A stretch of DNA of 64,000 nt, taken from positions 1 to 64,000 of the forward strand of contig NZ_JAMFLI010000013.1 of the NCBI RefSeq assembly GCF_023502145.1. The letters are read 5' to 3'. Within the stretch, counting starts at the first letter, position 1, and the number at the start of each line of letters is the position of its first letter. Under the pieces are notes generated by a model. It did no database searches, was not told where the DNA came from, and saw nothing but the letters and a program-made list of their open reading frames with translations. Below, piece by piece: positions 38,604 through 49,196 of this stretch. The DNA is from Craterilacuibacter sp. RT1T (GTDB lineage Bacteria > Pseudomonadota > Gammaproteobacteria > Burkholderiales > Chromobacteriaceae). The translations under genes were made by a program, and so were the position numbers.

Positions 38604-38832
38604 GTGTAGGTCCTTAAAGTTTCGATGCAGTTCTATCCAGCCGGTTGCGACCGGCCATCCTTTGTTTTTGCTTATGCCGGACTTGTTGCCGGCGGGCGGG
38701 CTGCGCTTTATATCCGTAGCTTTTTTGCTGAACAGACGGGTTCCGGGGTGGGGGAGCCGTCTGTCTGTTGCTTGCCTCTGTGACATGATTAAAACATAAA
38801 AAAAAAAGCCTGTGTGCAACGCAGCAAATAAA

Positions 38833-38864
38833 ATTGCTTTGTTTTCAAATGCTAACAAAGCAAT
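38833..38864. promoter_or_regulatory. Operator-like 11-bp perfect palindrome
   Basis: ATTGCTTTGTT and AACAAAGCAAT flank a 10-nt spacer. There is no T-run, so it is not a simple terminator. It lies 230 bp upstream of aceA and 170 bp upstream of grpE, suggesting a repressor/activator site for either gene. Confidence 0.4.
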
Positions 38865-38944
38865 GCGCAAACACGATAGAACTGATGTTTGAATTGTGCG
38901 TTTCCGAACAATGGACAGGGCTGAATGCGCATTTAGCTTACGGG

Positions 38945-38970
38945 CTTGAATTATCGGCAGTAGCCCTTAA
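38945..38970 (+). promoter_or_regulatory. Heat-shock (sigma-32) promoter candidate of grpE
   Basis: CTTGAA (38945) and CCCTTAA (38964) separated by 13 bp, about 60 bp before grpE. Confidence 0.5.
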
Positions 38971-39034
38971 CTTGGAACGGGACAAGCCAGTAAGGTGTTT
39001 GATAAGCATATCCAGCTCGAGGAGCCGTTTAAAA

Positions 39035-39583
39035 ATGCAGGAAAATCTCAATACACAAAATGTAGAACCTCATAACGAAGCTGCACTGGAGCCGGTCGAG
39101 GAGTTGTCCTTGCCGGATCTGTCCGATGAGGCCGTTGCGCGCATCAATGATCTGGAAGCCGAAATCGCGACGCTGAAAGACCAGTATCTGCGTTCCCTGG
39201 CTGATCTGGAAAACCTGCGTCGCCGCTCGCAAGAGGACGTGGCTGCCGCGCATAAATACGCGATCAACAAATTTTTGCTGGAAATGCTGCCGGTCAAGGA
39301 CAGCCTGGAAATGGCGGTACAGGATCAGAGCGGCCAGTTTGACAATATCAAGTTCGGTGTCGATCTGACGCTTAAGCAACTGGTTGCCGCCTTTGAAAAG
39401 TCCCAGATCAGCGAGATCAATCCGCTGGGGCAGAGGCTGGACCCGCATCAGCATGCGGCGATGAGCATGGAAGAGTCGGATGCCGAAGCTGGCACCGTAA
39501 TCCGTGTGCTACAAAAGGGCTACCTTGTGGCCGAGCGCGTACTGCGCCCCGCCATGGTGGTGGTGGCCAAGGAAAAAGCATAA
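39035..39583 (+). CDS. grpE: Nucleotide exchange factor GrpE
   Basis: Releases ADP from DnaK. After an acidic N-terminus come the long coiled coil (about 35-95; DLEAEIATLKDQYLRSLADLENLRRR), the four-helix region (ALEM-like MLPVKDSLEMAVQ) and the beta-wing (GQRLDPHQHAAM, VIRVLQKGYLVAERVLRPAMVVVAK). ATG 39035 follows GAGGAG at 39019 and gives 182 aa. Followed 116 bp later by dnaK. Confidence 0.95.
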   Translation: MQENLNTQNVEPHNEAALEPVEELSLPDLSDEAVARINDLEAEIATLKDQYLRSLADLENLRRRSQEDVAAAHKYAINKFLLEMLPVKDSLEMAVQDQSGQFDNIKFGVDLTLKQLVAAFEKSQISEINPLGQRLDPHQHAAMSMEESDAEAGTVIRVLQKGYLVAERVLRPAMVVVAKEKA

Positions 39584-39600
39584 ATCCTGCGTTTTCGCCT

Positions 39601-39626
39601 CTTGAAAAACATGGGATAGCCAATAT
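39601..39626 (+). promoter_or_regulatory. Heat-shock (sigma-32) promoter candidate of dnaK
   Basis: CTTGAAA (39601) and GCCAATAT (39619) with 11 bp between. A second CTTGAAA at 39627 has no good -10 partner. Confidence 0.5.
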
Positions 39627-39699
39627 CTTGAAACGCATGGCTGGATGCTAAGAGCAATCCTGAAGTCGTGCTACAGAACACATAAAAGGACAAAGAATC

Positions 39700-41619
39700 A
39701 TGGGAAAAATTATCGGTATTGACCTGGGTACAACCAACTCCTGCGTTGCAGTGATTGAAGGTGGTGCACCTAAGGTCATTGAAAACGCGGAAGGCACCCG
39801 TACCACCCCTTCCATCATCGCTTATGTCGAAGATGGCGAAATTCTGGTCGGTGCTCCGGCCAAGCGTCAGGCAGTAACCAACCCTAAGAACACGCTGTAT
39901 GCGATCAAGCGCCTGATCGGCCATCGCTTTGAAGACAAAGAAGTACAGAAAGACATCGAACTGATGCCTTTCGAAATCATGAAAGCCAAGAACGGCGATG
40001 CATGGGTCAAGGTGCGTGACCAGGAACTGGCACCGCCACAGATCTCGGCTGAAGTGCTGCGCAAGATGAAAAAGGCGGCCGAAGACTATCTGGGCGAAGA
40101 AGTGACCGAAGCGGTGATTACCGTACCGGCTTACTTCAACGACAGCCAGCGTCAGGCGACCAAGGATGCAGGCCGTATTGCCGGTCTGGACGTGAAGCGC
40201 ATCATCAACGAACCGACCGCAGCCGCACTGGCTTTTGGTCTGGCCAAGCTGGAAGGCGACCGCAAGATTGCCGTCTATGACTTGGGTGGTGGTACGTTTG
40301 ACGTGTCCATTATTGAAATCGCCGATGTAGACGGCGAACACCAGTTCGAAGTGTTGTCGACCAACGGCGACACCTTCCTGGGTGGTGAAGACTTCGACCA
40401 GCGCGTGATCGATTACATCGTGACCGAGTTCAAGAAGGAGCAGGGTGTAGACCTGAAGCAGGACGTCATGGCGCTGCAGCGTCTGAAGGAAGCTGCTGAA
40501 AAAGCCAAGATCGAACTGTCGTCGACCCAGCAGACTGAAGTGAACCTGCCTTACATCACCATGGATGCGACCGGTCCTAAGCACCTGGCGATGAAGATTA
40601 CCCGCGCCAAGTTCGAGTCCCTGGTGGAAGACCTGGTTGACCGTACCATCGAGCCATGCCGTATCGCACTGAAAGATGCCGGCCTGTCGATCTCCGATAT
40701 CGACGACGTGATTCTGGTGGGTGGCCAGACCCGTATGCCTAAGGTGCAGGACAAGGTTAAAGAGTTCTTCGGCAAAGAAGCGCGTAAGGATGTGAACCCG
40801 GACGAAGCCGTTGCCGTGGGCGCCGCGCTGCAAGGCTCGGTGCTGTCTGGTGACCGCAAGGACGTGCTGCTGCTGGACGTGACCCCGCTGTCGCTGGGTA
40901 TCGAGACCATGGGCGGCGTGATGACCAAGCTGATCCAGAAGAACACCACCATTCCGACCAAGGCACAGCAGGTGTTCTCCACCGCTGACGACAACCAGAC
41001 GGCCGTGACCATTCACGTGCTGCAGGGCGAGCGTGAAAAAGCTGCGGCCAACAAGTCGCTGGGCCAGTTCAACCTGTCCGATATTCCGCCAGCGCCACGT
41101 GGTCTGCCGCAGATTGAAGTTGCCTTCAATATCGACGCCAACGGTATCTTGCACGTATCGGCTAAAGACAAGGGCACCGGCAAGGAAGCCACCATCACCA
41201 TCCAGGCGTCCAGCGGTCTGTCCGAAGACGAAATCCAGCGCATGGTGCAGGATGCCGAGGCGAATGCCGAAGAAGACCAGAAGCTGCACGAGCTGGTCCA
41301 GTCGCGTAACCATGGCGAAACGCTGGTACACAGCGTGAAGAAATCGCTGGTTGACTACGGTGACAAGGTGTCCGCCGAAGAGAAAGCCACGATTGAAGCT
41401 GCACTGAAAGAAGCCGAAGAAGCACTGAAGGGCGAAGACAAGGCCGCTATCGATGCCAAAGTTGAAGCACTGATGACCGCTTCGCACAAGCTGGCTGAAA
41501 TGATGTACGCGCAAACCCAGGGCGAAGCTCAGGGCGCCGGCGCGGCTCAGCCTGCAGCCAAGGAAGACGGCGATGTAGTGGATGCCGAGTTCGAGGAAGT
41601 AAAGGACAAGAAGCAGTAA
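39700..41619 (+). CDS. dnaK: Chaperone DnaK (Hsp70)
   Basis: 639 aa. The nucleotide-binding domain opens with [11 protein letters not shown] and has [24 protein letters not shown]. The substrate-binding domain contains the interdomain linker [16 protein letters not shown]. The lid ends in an acidic tail with [13 protein letters not shown]. Good AAAGGA before ATG 39700. Works with GrpE and DnaJ encoded on either side. Confidence 0.98.
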   Translation: MGKIIGIDLGTTNSCVAVIEGGAPKVIENAEGTRTTPSIIAYVEDGEILVGAPAKRQAVTNPKNTLYAIKRLIGHRFEDKEVQKDIELMPFEIMKAKNGDAWVKVRDQELAPPQISAEVLRKMKKAAEDYLGEEVTEAVITVPAYFNDSQRQATKDAGRIAGLDVKRIINEPTAAALAFGLAKLEGDRKIAVYDLGGGTFDVSIIEIADVDGEHQFEVLSTNGDTFLGGEDFDQRVIDYIVTEFKKEQGVDLKQDVMALQRLKEAAEKAKIELSSTQQTEVNLPYITMDATGPKHLAMKITRAKFESLVEDLVDRTIEPCRIALKDAGLSISDIDDVILVGGQTRMPKVQDKVKEFFGKEARKDVNPDEAVAVGAALQGSVLSGDRKDVLLLDVTPLSLGIETMGGVMTKLIQKNTTIPTKAQQVFSTADDNQTAVTIHVLQGEREKAAANKSLGQFNLSDIPPAPRGLPQIEVAFNIDANGILHVSAKDKGTGKEATITIQASSGLSEDEIQRMVQDAEANAEEDQKLHELVQSRNHGETLVHSVKKSLVDYGDKVSAEEKATIEAALKEAEEALKGEDKAAIDAKVEALMTASHKLAEMMYAQTQGEAQGAGAAQPAAKEDGDVVDAEFEEVKDKKQ

Positions 41620-41636
41620 GTCTTAGTCCTTGAGTG

Positions 41637-41684
41637 CGAAGGCACAGCCACCGGTATTCAACGATACCGGTAGTTGTGCCTTCG
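41637..41684 (+). promoter_or_regulatory. Long stem-loop between dnaK and dnaJ
   Basis: Outer arms CGAAGGCACA (41637-41646) and TGTGCCTTCG (41675-41684), inner arms ACCGGTAT / ATACCGGT around a six-base loop (41658-41663). There is no T-tract, so it may be a processing or partial attenuation structure that sets the dnaK:dnaJ ratio (inference). Confidence 0.6.
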
Positions 41685-41738
41685 TTGTAACTGCTGATGA
41701 ATTCGGCTGTTGTATGCAGCCAGATGGTGTGAACAAGA

Positions 41739-42872
41739 ATGTCAAAACGTGATTTGTACGATGTGCTCGGCATTAACCGTGACGCGTCCGAAGACGAAAT
41801 CAAAAAGGCTTACCGCAAGCTGGCGATGAAATATCACCCGGACCGTAATCCGGACAGCAAGGAAGCCGAAGACAAGTTCAAAGAGGGTAAAGAGGCTTAC
41901 GAAATCCTCTCTGATGCGCAAAAGCGCAGCGCCTATGACCAGTTCGGCCATGCCGGGGTTGATCCGCAGTCCGGCATGGGCGGTGGTGGCGGCGCTGGCG
42001 GCTTTGGCGGCTTTGGCGACTTTGGCGATATCTTCAGCGATATCTTTGGCGGCGGGCGTGGCGGTAATGGCGGCGGGCGTTCCAATGTCTATCGCGGCGC
42101 CGACTTGCGTTACAACATGGATATCACGCTGGAAGAAGCGGCGCGCGGTTGCGAGAAAAAAATCCGCATCCCTAGCCATGAAGACTGCGATACCTGCCAT
42201 GGCAGTGGCGCCAAGCCGGGCACTCAGCCCAAGACCTGCTCCACCTGTGGTGGTCACGGTCAGGTGCGCATGAGCCAGGGCTTCTTCTCCATTCAGCAGA
42301 CCTGCCCGACCTGTCACGGCAGCGGTAAGGAAATCACCGACAAGTGTCCGAAGTGTCATGGCGCAGGCCAGATCAAGACGCACAAGACACTGAACGTCAA
42401 GATTCCGGCGGGTGTGGATGAGGGCGACCGTATCCGTCTGTCGGGCGAGGGCGAGCCGGGCCAGAATGGTGGCCCGTCGGGCGACCTGTATGTGGTGACC
42501 CATATCAAGCCGCATGCGGTATTCCAGCGTGACGGCTCCGACCTGCACTGCGAGATGCCGATTTCGTTTGCCAAGGCAGCCTTGGGTGGCGAAATCGAGA
42601 TTCCGACGCTGGACGGCATGGCCAAGGTCAAGATTGCGGCCGAAACCCAGTCCGGTCGTGTTTACCGCTTGCGCGGTAAAGGCATCAAGGCCGTGCGCGG
42701 CAGTGATGTTGGCGACCTGATGTGCCACGTGGTCATCGAAACGCCGGTCAAGCTGACCGAGCGCCAGAAAGAACTGCTGCGCGAATTCGATGCCATCAGC
42801 CAGGGGGATGTGGCCATGCATAGCCCGCGCACCAAATCCTTTATGGACAAACTGAAAGACTTCTTCGGTTAA
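41739..42872 (+). CDS. dnaJ: Chaperone DnaJ (Hsp40)
   Basis: Type I J-protein, 377 aa. The J domain (1-70) has the YHPDRN HPD motif. A Gly/Phe-rich stretch (about 75-115) follows. Four zinc-finger CxxCxGxG units are [24 protein letters not shown] and CPKCHGAG. The C-terminal substrate domains include [19 protein letters not shown]. Follows dnaK by 119 bp across a stem-loop and ends at a terminator. Confidence 0.97.
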   Translation: MSKRDLYDVLGINRDASEDEIKKAYRKLAMKYHPDRNPDSKEAEDKFKEGKEAYEILSDAQKRSAYDQFGHAGVDPQSGMGGGGGAGGFGGFGDFGDIFSDIFGGGRGGNGGGRSNVYRGADLRYNMDITLEEAARGCEKKIRIPSHEDCDTCHGSGAKPGTQPKTCSTCGGHGQVRMSQGFFSIQQTCPTCHGSGKEITDKCPKCHGAGQIKTHKTLNVKIPAGVDEGDRIRLSGEGEPGQNGGPSGDLYVVTHIKPHAVFQRDGSDLHCEMPISFAKAALGGEIEIPTLDGMAKVKIAAETQSGRVYRLRGKGIKAVRGSDVGDLMCHVVIETPVKLTERQKELLREFDAISQGDVAMHSPRTKSFMDKLKDFFG

Positions 42873-43174
42873 ACCCTGCCTGGCAGGTGTCCTTATATAG
42901 CAACGGCAGCCATCTGGCTGCCGTTTTTCTTTGTGGCATATCTCGCGGGGTGTACGGTGTTATCAGGTTTTTTGTGGCGCTTAAGCCGGGTCATGCAAAA
43001 CTTTATTTGCATAACTAGCGCGAGTGGCGCTATCTTCCGTCTTGCCATGGATGTGTACTGTCTATTTTATTCATTCGACGGTATTTATTCGGCAAACCGG
43101 TCTTGCCGGCAGGCGTGGCCATGAGCCACTACCCCAGGCAGGGGCAACAGGACGAGAAGAGAGCAGAAACTGAT
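42873..43174. other. Intergenic region upstream of the AGCS symporter gene
   Basis: About 300 bp with no gene. After the dnaJ terminator there are two perfect dyads: 42993-43012 (ATGCAAA / TTTGCAT) and 43016-43032 (TAGCGC / GCGCTA). A promoter-like TTGCCA (43042) - 17 bp - TTTTAT (43065) pair follows. No glycine-riboswitch core was recognised. Confidence 0.5.
42902..42929 (+). terminator. Terminator after dnaJ
   Basis: AACGGCAGCC / GGCTGCCGTT stem with ATCT loop and T-run. Confidence 0.85.
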
Positions 43175-44668
43175 ATGAACGAATTCGTGAACGCCGCCAA
43201 TGGCATTATCTGGAGCCCGGCGCTGATTTATTTGTGCCTGGGCGTGGGCCTGTATTTCTCCATCCGCGGGCGCTTCTTGCAGGTGCGCCACGTCAAGGAA
43301 ATGGTCAGGCTGATGTTTGATGGCAAGAGCTCGGATGCGGGCGTGTCATCCTTTCAGGCGCTGGCGATGACGCTGGCCGGCCGGGTGGGTACCGGTAATA
43401 TCGCGGGTGTGGCAACCGCGATCACCTTCGGTGGCCCGGGTGCAGTGTTCTGGATGTGGATGGTGGCCTTTTTGGGCGCGAGCTCGGCTTTTGTCGAGTC
43501 GACGCTGGGCCAGATCTACAAGGAAAAGATTGACGGCCAGTATCGTGGCGGCCCCGCCTTCTATATCGAGAAGGGTCTGGGCATGAAGCGCTACGCCTTC
43601 GTGTTTGCGCTGGTGACCATTTTTGCCTGCGGCGTGCTGTTGCCGGGCGTGCAGGCCAACTCCATTGCCGCCGGCCTGCAATCGGCTTTCGGTCTGGAAA
43701 CGACCGTTACTGCCGCCATTCTTGCCATTATTCTGGGCTTTATCATCTTCGGTGGCGTGAAGCGTATCGCGTCGTTTGCCGAGGTTGTGGTGCCGTTTAT
43801 GGCGCTGGGCTACATCATCGTGGCCTGTGTGATCATCGCGCTTAACATCCATATGTTGCCGGGCGTGCTCGCGCTGATCTTCAAGAGCGCTTTTGGCATG
43901 GAAGCAGGCTTTGGCGCGATTCTGGGTATGGCGATCCAGTGGGGCGTGAAGCGCGGCGTTTACTCCAATGAAGCCGGCCAGGGTACCGGCCCGCACGCCT
44001 CCAGTGCCGCTGCCGTATCCCACCCGGCCAAGCAGGGTCTGGTGCAGGCGTTCTCTGTGTATATCGATACCCTGTTCGTGTGCTCGGCCACTGCCTTCAT
44101 GCTGCTGATTACCGGCCAGTACAATGTGCAAGGCCCGGACGGGCAGGCACTGTACACCGGTATTGCTGGTGTAGCCGCCGGCCCGGGCTATGTACAGACC
44201 GCGATGGAACACATCATGCCGGGCTTTGGTTCCATTTTTGTCGCCACGGCTTTGTTCTTCTTCGCCTTTACCACGATTGTGGCTTACTACTACATCGCCG
44301 AAACCAATATTGCCTATATCAACCGCAAGGTTCAGCGCCCATGGCTGACTTTTGTGCTGAAGGTCGCCCTGATGGCAGCTACGGTCTATGGCACGGTCAA
44401 AACCGCCGATCTGGCTTGGGGCATGGGGGATATCGGTGTTGGCCTGATGGCTTGGCTGAATATCACCGCCATTATCCTGCTGCAAAAGCCGGCCTTTATC
44501 GCGTTGCGCGATTATGAGGCGCAGCGCGCACAGGGTCTGGACCCGGTGTTCCATCCGGAAAAGCTGGGCATCAAGAATGCCGACTACTGGACGGGTCATC
44601 GTGCCGAAGACAATCTGGAAGACGAGCAGCGTCAAGCTGCAGGCAAGCAGCCTTTGCATCAGCAATAA
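43175..44668 (+). CDS. Sodium:alanine/glycine symporter, AGCS family
   Basis: Inner-membrane Na+-coupled amino acid transporter of 497 aa with about 11 TM segments. Signature motifs are MTLAGRVGTGNIAGVATAI (Na+/substrate region), GGPAFYIEKGLG, KRGVYSNEAGQGTGPHASSAA and FFFAFTTIVAYYYIAETN. ATG 43175 is the family start; the Shine-Dalgarno is weak. Substrate is probably alanine and/or glycine. The small membrane-protein gene and hemB follow in the same direction. Confidence 0.92.
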   Translation: MNEFVNAANGIIWSPALIYLCLGVGLYFSIRGRFLQVRHVKEMVRLMFDGKSSDAGVSSFQALAMTLAGRVGTGNIAGVATAITFGGPGAVFWMWMVAFLGASSAFVESTLGQIYKEKIDGQYRGGPAFYIEKGLGMKRYAFVFALVTIFACGVLLPGVQANSIAAGLQSAFGLETTVTAAILAIILGFIIFGGVKRIASFAEVVVPFMALGYIIVACVIIALNIHMLPGVLALIFKSAFGMEAGFGAILGMAIQWGVKRGVYSNEAGQGTGPHASSAAAVSHPAKQGLVQAFSVYIDTLFVCSATAFMLLITGQYNVQGPDGQALYTGIAGVAAGPGYVQTAMEHIMPGFGSIFVATALFFFAFTTIVAYYYIAETNIAYINRKVQRPWLTFVLKVALMAATVYGTVKTADLAWGMGDIGVGLMAWLNITAIILLQKPAFIALRDYEAQRAQGLDPVFHPEKLGIKNADYWTGHRAEDNLEDEQRQAAGKQPLHQQ

Positions 44669-44712
44669 GTTTTTCCCCGGGCCGCTTACGCAGGGTGGCC
44701 GCAGGTAGCTGA

Positions 44713-46014
<1,302 letters not shown>

Positions 46015-46051
46015 CGCACACCTGTCGTTCGCACGCCCTTTATCCGGGTGT

Positions 46052-46106
46052 GTAAAACGACCAAACCGCCCCGCAGGCCATGCTTGCGGGGCGGTTTGTT
46101 GTTGGG
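46052..46106. repeat. 55-bp direct repeat, copy 1 (contains hemB terminator)
   Basis: Identical at every base to 47437-47491. Contains a perfect 13-bp stem AAACCGCCCCGCA (46063-46075) / TGCGGGGCGGTTT (46085-46097) followed by a T-rich GTTGTT tail. Lies just after hemB and just before the beta-lactamase gene. Confidence 0.9.
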
Positions 46107-46145
46107 CGCGGCAGGGGAGGAGCCAATCCGCGCCACGCGCACATT

Positions 46146-46163
46146 TGTCCGGCAGGCCGGACA
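46146..46163. other. Perfect dyad upstream of the beta-lactamase gene
   Basis: TGTCCGGC / GCCGGACA with a 2-base centre, 33 bp before ATG 46197. It may act as an operator or a leader hairpin. It does not resemble the AmpR box of Enterobacterales. Confidence 0.4.
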
Positions 46164-46172
46164 CTCGCTTGA

Positions 46173-47381
<1,209 letters not shown>

Positions 47382-47436
47382 GTTCGTGAACCAGCCGCTC
47401 ATTTTTGGCTTCTTGCTCAAGTAGCGCGCTCGGGGC

Positions 47437-47491
47437 GTAAAACGACCAAACCGCCCCGCAGGCCATGCTTGCGGGGCGGTTTGTTGTTGGG
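47437..47491. repeat. 55-bp direct repeat, copy 2 (terminator after beta-lactamase gene)
   Basis: Exact copy of 46052-46106 with the same 13-bp stem. The two copies are 1,385 bp apart and bracket only the beta-lactamase gene. Confidence 0.9.
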
Positions 47492-47603
47492 GGGGGATTG
47501 CCGTCGCTCTCCACTGTAGGGCTAGGCGTCAATCGACACATTTTCTTGCTTTTGTTATTGCCCACTCAAACGGAACTGAGGAGCTGCTTTTTATAGATGT
47601 GGA

Positions 47604-48116
47604 TTAATTGGCATTGCCATGGAACCGCAAATATTTAGATATTGCTGTTTCGATTTTCTTAATTGATGCATCAAAGTCTGCAAGTGCTGCATTCGCATCA
47701 AGAGCCATCTTTGATAAGAGCTCTGGATCACCTGCTAGACTGCCTCCACTTTCCTTGAGGCCAATGACTTTGAAAGAGCCTGAGTGAATTTTTTCGAGCA
47801 TCTCAAAAATCTTCGATTCATCGGAAAACAAAAACTGAGACTCACGGCACGACCGAATGAACGCACGCTGTACTTCTTTGAAATCTTCATTTCGCTCACC
47901 CGGAGGGAGGGCTGATAGTTCTTGGAAGAACGTAATTGTGTTGGAGTAAACCTCAAAACGCCTGTTGTACAAATCTAGCCTTAATTTGTTCTGATTCGTT
48001 TTCCATTGTTGATATGCGACAAATGCGACAAAAATTGTAATTACGCTTGTGACGAATGGTGGCCCAATTGCAACTACATAGTCGAACAATTCGGGGCAAA
48101 TTGATGTGCAGGTCAT
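47604..48116 (-). CDS. Integron cassette 2 gene: one-TM protein of unknown function
   Basis: A 170-aa predicted inner-membrane protein. One TM (about residues 13-33, IGPPFVTSVITIFVAFVAY in the middle) is followed by QQWKTNQNKLRLDLYNRRFEVYSNT and a helical cytoplasmic domain. The KLRLDLYxRRFxVY motif recurs in small uncharacterised membrane proteins of mobile and defence islands. ATG 48116 sits 12 bases after the attC core (GTTAGACACCACCATG on the minus strand), typical of cassette genes. AT-richer than flanking chromosome. No attC follows, so the cassette is truncated at its 3' side. Confidence 0.75.
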   Translation of the reverse strand: MTCTSICPELFDYVVAIGPPFVTSVITIFVAFVAYQQWKTNQNKLRLDLYNRRFEVYSNTITFFQELSALPPGERNEDFKEVQRAFIRSCRESQFLFSDESKIFEMLEKIHSGSFKVIGLKESGGSLAGDPELLSKMALDANAALADFDASIKKIETAISKYLRFHGNAN

Positions 48117-48122
48117 GGTGGT

Positions 48123-48206
48123 GTCTAACGCCCGCAGCACGCGCGGCTTTGTAGTGAAGGCGAAGCCGCAACGGAAAATCCATTGCTGTGCCTGCGTTTG
48201 TTAGGC
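48123..48206 (-). repeat. Integron attC site
   Basis: On the minus strand it runs from R'' GCCTAAC (48206-48200) to R' GTTAGAC (48129-48123), 84 nt. The L boxes CGCAGGCAC and GTGCTGCG pair with one extrahelical base, the hallmark of attC strand choice. An inner hairpin GCGGCTT / AAGCCGC closes the centre. The RYYYAAC...GTTRRRY layout and imperfect palindromy fit a functional-looking attC. Confidence 0.88.
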
Positions 48207-48218
48207 CTTGGGTATTTG

Positions 48219-49028
48219 CTAAAAGAGACTATTGATTGCATAGCCACATGCCTTTAATTCCTTTGCCACTTCGGTTTTCCATGCGCCGAATGGATCCAAG
48301 CTAACGTATACGACACCACTTATATCATTCGGCTTCTCAATATCACCCTTCACGAGTGAGCATACGTTTTCTCTGCCTAGCTTTGCCATAAGGTAGCCAT
48401 GCTCAAATACCACGTTTTGTCGCGCTCTATTTTTAGGACTAACATTCGATTCATGGACGCCGCGCCCTTGATCACAAGCGGTGTAAAGCACGAGCGCAAA
48501 ATCCGCGTCATTGGAATAGTGTTCAATTTTTTCAATAATCGTCATGCCGGCGCTTGCTTGTTCATGCAAGATAATTGCTTCGAGACCCAGCTTTTCAATA
48601 AACCGGCTGACCTCTTGCTTCGCTTCATTATCGCGCCCATGAACAATAAAAACTTTCCGCTTGTTTCTGGCCACGGCTTTTGTCTGGTTCGGTAACACAT
48701 TCTGAAAAGAGCCAACTTGTGAGGTCGGCTGTGCTGGTTGGCCAAACTCAAGCATATCAAGAACCGGGGTAAACTCCTCCGATAGATATGTTCTTCGCTC
48801 AGCATATTTCTCGAACTTCTGCTTGATGAATCCCCAGAAAGTGTCTAGGTTTCTGTGTTGCCTTAACCATTGAGGAAGATAAGGAGAAACAACGGGATTG
48901 CTTAACAATTGATAGCGCAAGATTTCAAACTCTCGTGAGTCAGCCGCCAACCCAGTAGCCCTCGACGTCAAAAGGTTCACAAGGTAGTTGACCTTATCGA
49001 AATCATTCTCTAAAAATTCGATACTCAA
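48219..49028 (-). CDS. Integron cassette 1 gene: TIR-like (CAP12/PF10137-type) effector
   Basis: A 269-aa predicted anti-phage effector. The C-terminal TIR-like nucleotide-binding domain (about 124-265) has KVFIVHGRD (125-133), LGLEAIILHEQASAGMTIIEKIE with candidate catalytic Glu166, RARQNVVFEHGYLMAKLGR (201-219) and GVVYVSLDPFGAWK. Proteins of this family degrade NAD+ in characterised CBASS/Pycsar-type systems. The N-terminal 95 residues form a separate helical domain (YLPQWLRQHRNLDTFWGFI) of unrecognised type, perhaps sensing or oligomerisation. Start is TTG 49028 with AAAGGA at suitable spacing. Stands between an attI-like core and attC, so it is a gene cassette. AT-rich compared with neighbours. 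Confidence 0.85.
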   Translation of the reverse strand: MSIEFLENDFDKVNYLVNLLTSRATGLAADSREFEILRYQLLSNPVVSPYLPQWLRQHRNLDTFWGFIKQKFEKYAERRTYLSEEFTPVLDMLEFGQPAQPTSQVGSFQNVLPNQTKAVARNKRKVFIVHGRDNEAKQEVSRFIEKLGLEAIILHEQASAGMTIIEKIEHYSNDADFALVLYTACDQGRGVHESNVSPKNRARQNVVFEHGYLMAKLGRENVCSLVKGDIEKPNDISGVVYVSLDPFGAWKTEVAKELKACGYAINSLF

Positions 49029-49064
49029 ATTTAATTCCTTTGCTCAGTGCTATGCGCTTGTCTG

Positions 49065-49071
49065 GCCTAAC
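49065..49071 (-). other. Integron core site (attI / cassette 1 junction)
   Basis: GTTAGGC on the minus strand, a GTTRRRY core between the intI fragment and the first cassette gene. Cassette 1 would begin TTAGGC, the exact complement of the attC R'' box GCCTAAC, as expected for a cassette joined by integrase. Confidence 0.75.
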
Positions 49072-49075
49072 GTGA

Positions 49076-49101
49076 AATATACACCTTTGCAGGTGTATAT
49101 T
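49076..49101. repeat. Perfect 11-bp hairpin in the attI region
   Basis: AATATACACCT / AGGTGTATATT with loop TTGC, four bases from the recombination core. Unlike GC-rich terminators it has no T-run. May be an attI accessory element or a regulator-binding site. Confidence 0.6.
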
Positions 49102-49127
49102 TAGTTTGTCTGTGTGTATAACTCAGC

Positions 49128-49157
49128 ATGCTACACGAATTTTTCATTGCTTTTCAA
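49128..49157 (-). promoter_or_regulatory. Candidate cassette promoter (Pc)
   Basis: Minus-strand TTGAAA and TAGCAT separated by 18 bp, between intI and attI and pointing into the cassettes, where Pc promoters lie in integrons. Confidence 0.4.
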
Positions 49158-49196
49158 AGATGTTGGGGTTGCTGATGCCTGAAAGTACACCGCCAG

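Larger units (their letters stand above)
38604..39034. other. Intergenic region between aceA and grpE
   Basis: 431 bp with no convincing gene. It contains a 10-A tract (38788-38797), a perfect 11-bp inverted repeat at 38833-38864 and a sigma-32-like promoter for grpE (38945-38970). The open frame reaching from 38834 into grpE is not used as coding because it lacks family similarity before 39035. Confidence 0.6.

Noticed and set aside
39520-41514. Very long open frame antisense to dnaK (664 codons)
   Set aside because: It mirrors dnaK codon usage, has no recognisable domain and no ribosome-binding site. Long antisense frames are expected opposite GC-rich conserved genes.
42930-43174. Glycine riboswitch upstream of the AGCS transporter
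   Set aside because: No tandem aptamer core or conserved junction sequence could be recognised; only short dyads are present.
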